From assembly GCF_900129345.1 (NCBI RefSeq), contig NZ_FQVK01000008.1, positions 1-64,000 on the forward strand: DNA of 64,000 nucleotides, in the 5' to 3' direction. This document shows, in pieces, positions 62,768 through 64,000 of the stretch. The stretch comes from Ruegeria intermedia (GTDB lineage: Bacteria; Pseudomonadota; Alphaproteobacteria; Rhodobacterales; Rhodobacteraceae). Numbering within the stretch: the first letter of the stretch is position 1; each line of letters begins with the position of its first letter. The position numbers were made by a program, and so were the translations under genes. Under the pieces are notes generated by a model, which was given only the letters and a program-made list of their open reading frames with translations, had not been told where the DNA came from and ran no database searches.

Positions 62768-63942
62768 GCACTCAGCCAGTCGGCCGCCGATCGCCCCGCC
62801 CATCGCCCGGTGGCGAAACAACCCGTCAGAAGGTAGCCGCCGGTCGGGGCCTCCCAATCCAGCATCTCGCCGGCGCAGAATACGCCCGGCAGCGCCTTCA
62901 GCATCAGCCCGTCGGTCAGCCCGCTGCGCATGACGCCGCCCGCGGTCGAGATCGCCTCGTCCATCGGGCGCAGGCCCGCATGGCGCACCGGAAGCGCTTT
63001 CAGCAGCCCGACCCAGTCGGCGCGGGTCACGGCGCAGCCCTTGGTCATTTCGTGGAACAGCGCCACTTTCTGCGGTGGCAGGCGCAGGCCGTTTTTCAGC
63101 CACCGGCTGAGCGTGGTTTTCGCGCTGGTGGCGGCAAGGCGGCGGCGCAGACCCTCGTGCGACAGGTCCGGCACCAGATCCACATGTAACGGCAGACCCG
63201 CGCGCAGGGCCGGGGTCAGCGGGTACAGCCCGCCCCCTTCAAGCCCTTTTTCCGAGATCACCGCCTCGCCCCGGCTGACGCGATCGCCCGCAACCCACCG
63301 CACCGATTTGAGCGCCCGGCCAAAATGCGGCGTCATATGCGGGCTCCAACCCATTGCCAGCGCGGCATTCGATGGCGCGAACGGGGCCAACGGCACCCCC
63401 TTTTCCGCCAGCACCGGCGCCCAGACCCCGTCCGAGCCCAGCCGCGCCCAACTGGCGCCGCCCAGCGCCAGCACCGTCGCCCCGGCCGCGACCCGTTGCC
63501 CGCCGTCGGGCGTGTCGAACAGGGCCGCCGCGCCGTCCCAGCCCAGCCAGCGCCAGCGGGTGCGGATCGCAACCCTCATCCCGTCCAGCCGCTCCAGCCA
63601 GGCCCGCAACAGCGGCGAGGCCTTCTTGGCGCGCGGAAACACCCGCCCGGTCGAGCCGGTGAACAGCTCCTGCCCCAGACCGCGCGCCCAGTCCTGCACC
63701 ATTCCGGCATCGCAATCGGCAAGGATCGGGCGCAGCCAGTCGGCCGCCTGCCCATAGGCCGGCAGCAGGGTCTCGAACGGTTCGTCCTTGGTCAGGTTCA
63801 GGCCCGACTTGCCCGCCATCAGGAACTTGCGCGCGACCGAGGGCTTGGCCTCGGCCACCAGAACCGCATGCCCCGCCCGTGCCAGTTCCTCGGCTGCCAT
63901 CAACCCGGCCGGGCCCGCCCCGATCACCACTGCCTGCGCCAT
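62734..63942 (-). CDS. BaiN/HI0933-family flavoprotein (TIGR03862-like)
   Basis: This 402-residue FAD protein has VIGAGPAGLMAAEELARAGH (FAD-binding), KFLMAGKSGLNLTKDEP and the C-terminal GEMLDWEAPTGGYLLTGCFATGRWAG of the HI0933/RdsA group. Several relatives act as NAD(P)H-dependent oxidoreductases of unsaturated compounds. The physiological substrate is not known. It is divergent from the region leaving the window. Confidence 0.88.
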   Translation of the reverse strand: MAQAVVIGAGPAGLMAAEELARAGHAVLVAEAKPSVARKFLMAGKSGLNLTKDEPFETLLPAYGQAADWLRPILADCDAGMVQDWARGLGQELFTGSTGRVFPRAKKASPLLRAWLERLDGMRVAIRTRWRWLGWDGAAALFDTPDGGQRVAAGATVLALGGASWARLGSDGVWAPVLAEKGVPLAPFAPSNAALAMGWSPHMTPHFGRALKSVRWVAGDRVSRGEAVISEKGLEGGGLYPLTPALRAGLPLHVDLVPDLSHEGLRRRLAATSAKTTLSRWLKNGLRLPPQKVALFHEMTKGCAVTRADWVGLLKALPVRHAGLRPMDEAISTAGGVMRSGLTDGLMLKALPGVFCAGEMLDWEAPTGGYLLTGCFATGRWAGRSAADWLSAQAVLANSPSL

Positions 63943-64000
63943 ATCTTTCCTCTTGCCCCGGGCCGGTCCCGGGATAACTCTAGCCTCGCCATGACCGAGG

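Noticed and set aside
63991-64000. ATGACCGAGG at the right edge as the start of a plus-strand gene
   Set aside because: Only three codons are visible and the ribosome site is not convincing; it cannot be supported from this window.
1-64000. CRISPR arrays, prophage blocks or defence islands
   Set aside because: No regularly spaced repeats, cas genes, phage structural genes or restriction-modification genes were seen; the palindromic repeats are dispersed single copies, not arrays.

Overview
The window reads as chromosome of a marine Roseobacter-group alphaproteobacterium (Rhodobacteraceae, Ruegeria/Phaeobacter-like). The base composition is GC-rich. Clade markers include TrcR (DUF1013), a TauR-type MocR regulator beside xsc, soeABC sulfite dehydrogenase, paired FAD/GcvT-type dimethylglycine or sarcosine dehydrogenases, a short stand-alone RNase G, and ftsK-lolA. 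This assignment rests on family recognition only. About 60 protein genes, one tRNA and one candidate small RNA are supported. Apart from the last bases of an IS21-type element at the left edge, the content is vertical-looking core and metabolic sequence, with no CRISPR array, prophage or defence island.

Layout. 1-375: right end of an IS21-family insertion sequence, then tRNA-Phe. 455-2461 (-): infA-maf-rng-yacG, tightly coupled. 2550-6042: nitrilase-family amidohydrolase, two small exported or membrane proteins, RNase T2 and TrcR. 6091-7456 (-): ArsR repressor plus ArsP-type permease with a perfect palindromic operator. 7508-15638 (+): organosulfonate module, with TauR regulator, xsc (sulfoacetaldehyde to sulfite plus acetyl phosphate) and soeABC (sulfite to sulfate). 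TauR-type repeats lie before both tauR and xsc.

15681-26345: mixed housekeeping genes, namely dapA, a soluble-type lytic transglycosylase, two EamA/RarD permeases, divergent mnmD and an MnmC2-like oxidoreductase (a split MnmC), a MaoC-type hydratase, an FMN reductase, an OmpA lipoprotein, an RluA-type pseudouridine synthase, an NTF2-like protein and an SGNH hydrolase. 26609-35804 (-): a seven-gene methylamine/betaine-type catabolic run: XRE-cupin regulator, LysE exporter, FAD/GcvT dehydrogenase, MDR oxidoreductase, BHMT-like methyltransferase, GlxA-type regulator and a second FAD/GcvT dehydrogenase. Its logic is methyl transfer from a betaine-like donor to homocysteine, then oxidative demethylation.

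35913-51960: DUF1294 protein, cation efflux, free-Met-sulfoxide reductase, thiolase, a STAS/anti-sigma-kinase pair, gamma-glutamyltransferase, hspQ, lolA, ftsK, aminotransferase, amidase, a UbiH-type hydroxylase, Trm112-like, LON-domain and CnoX-like proteins. 52049-53715 (-): xth and an OmpR-family response regulator. Between them lie a perfect FNR box, a short hairpin, an anti-Shine-Dalgarno stretch and a strong terminator, which together look like an undescribed oxygen-regulated small RNA of about 70 nt. 53878-63942: ribA (with a degenerate RibB-like N-domain), L,D-transpeptidase, yggS, porin, a DUF3576 lipoprotein, leuS-lptE-holA, a GST and a BaiN-like flavoprotein.

Two window-wide patterns stand out. 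One is a family of modular palindromic repeats (three loci). The other is that 7 of 12 convergent gene pairs overlap tail-to-tail, with no bidirectional terminator between them. There is no gene-free stretch longer than about 300 bases outside the IS/tRNA edge.
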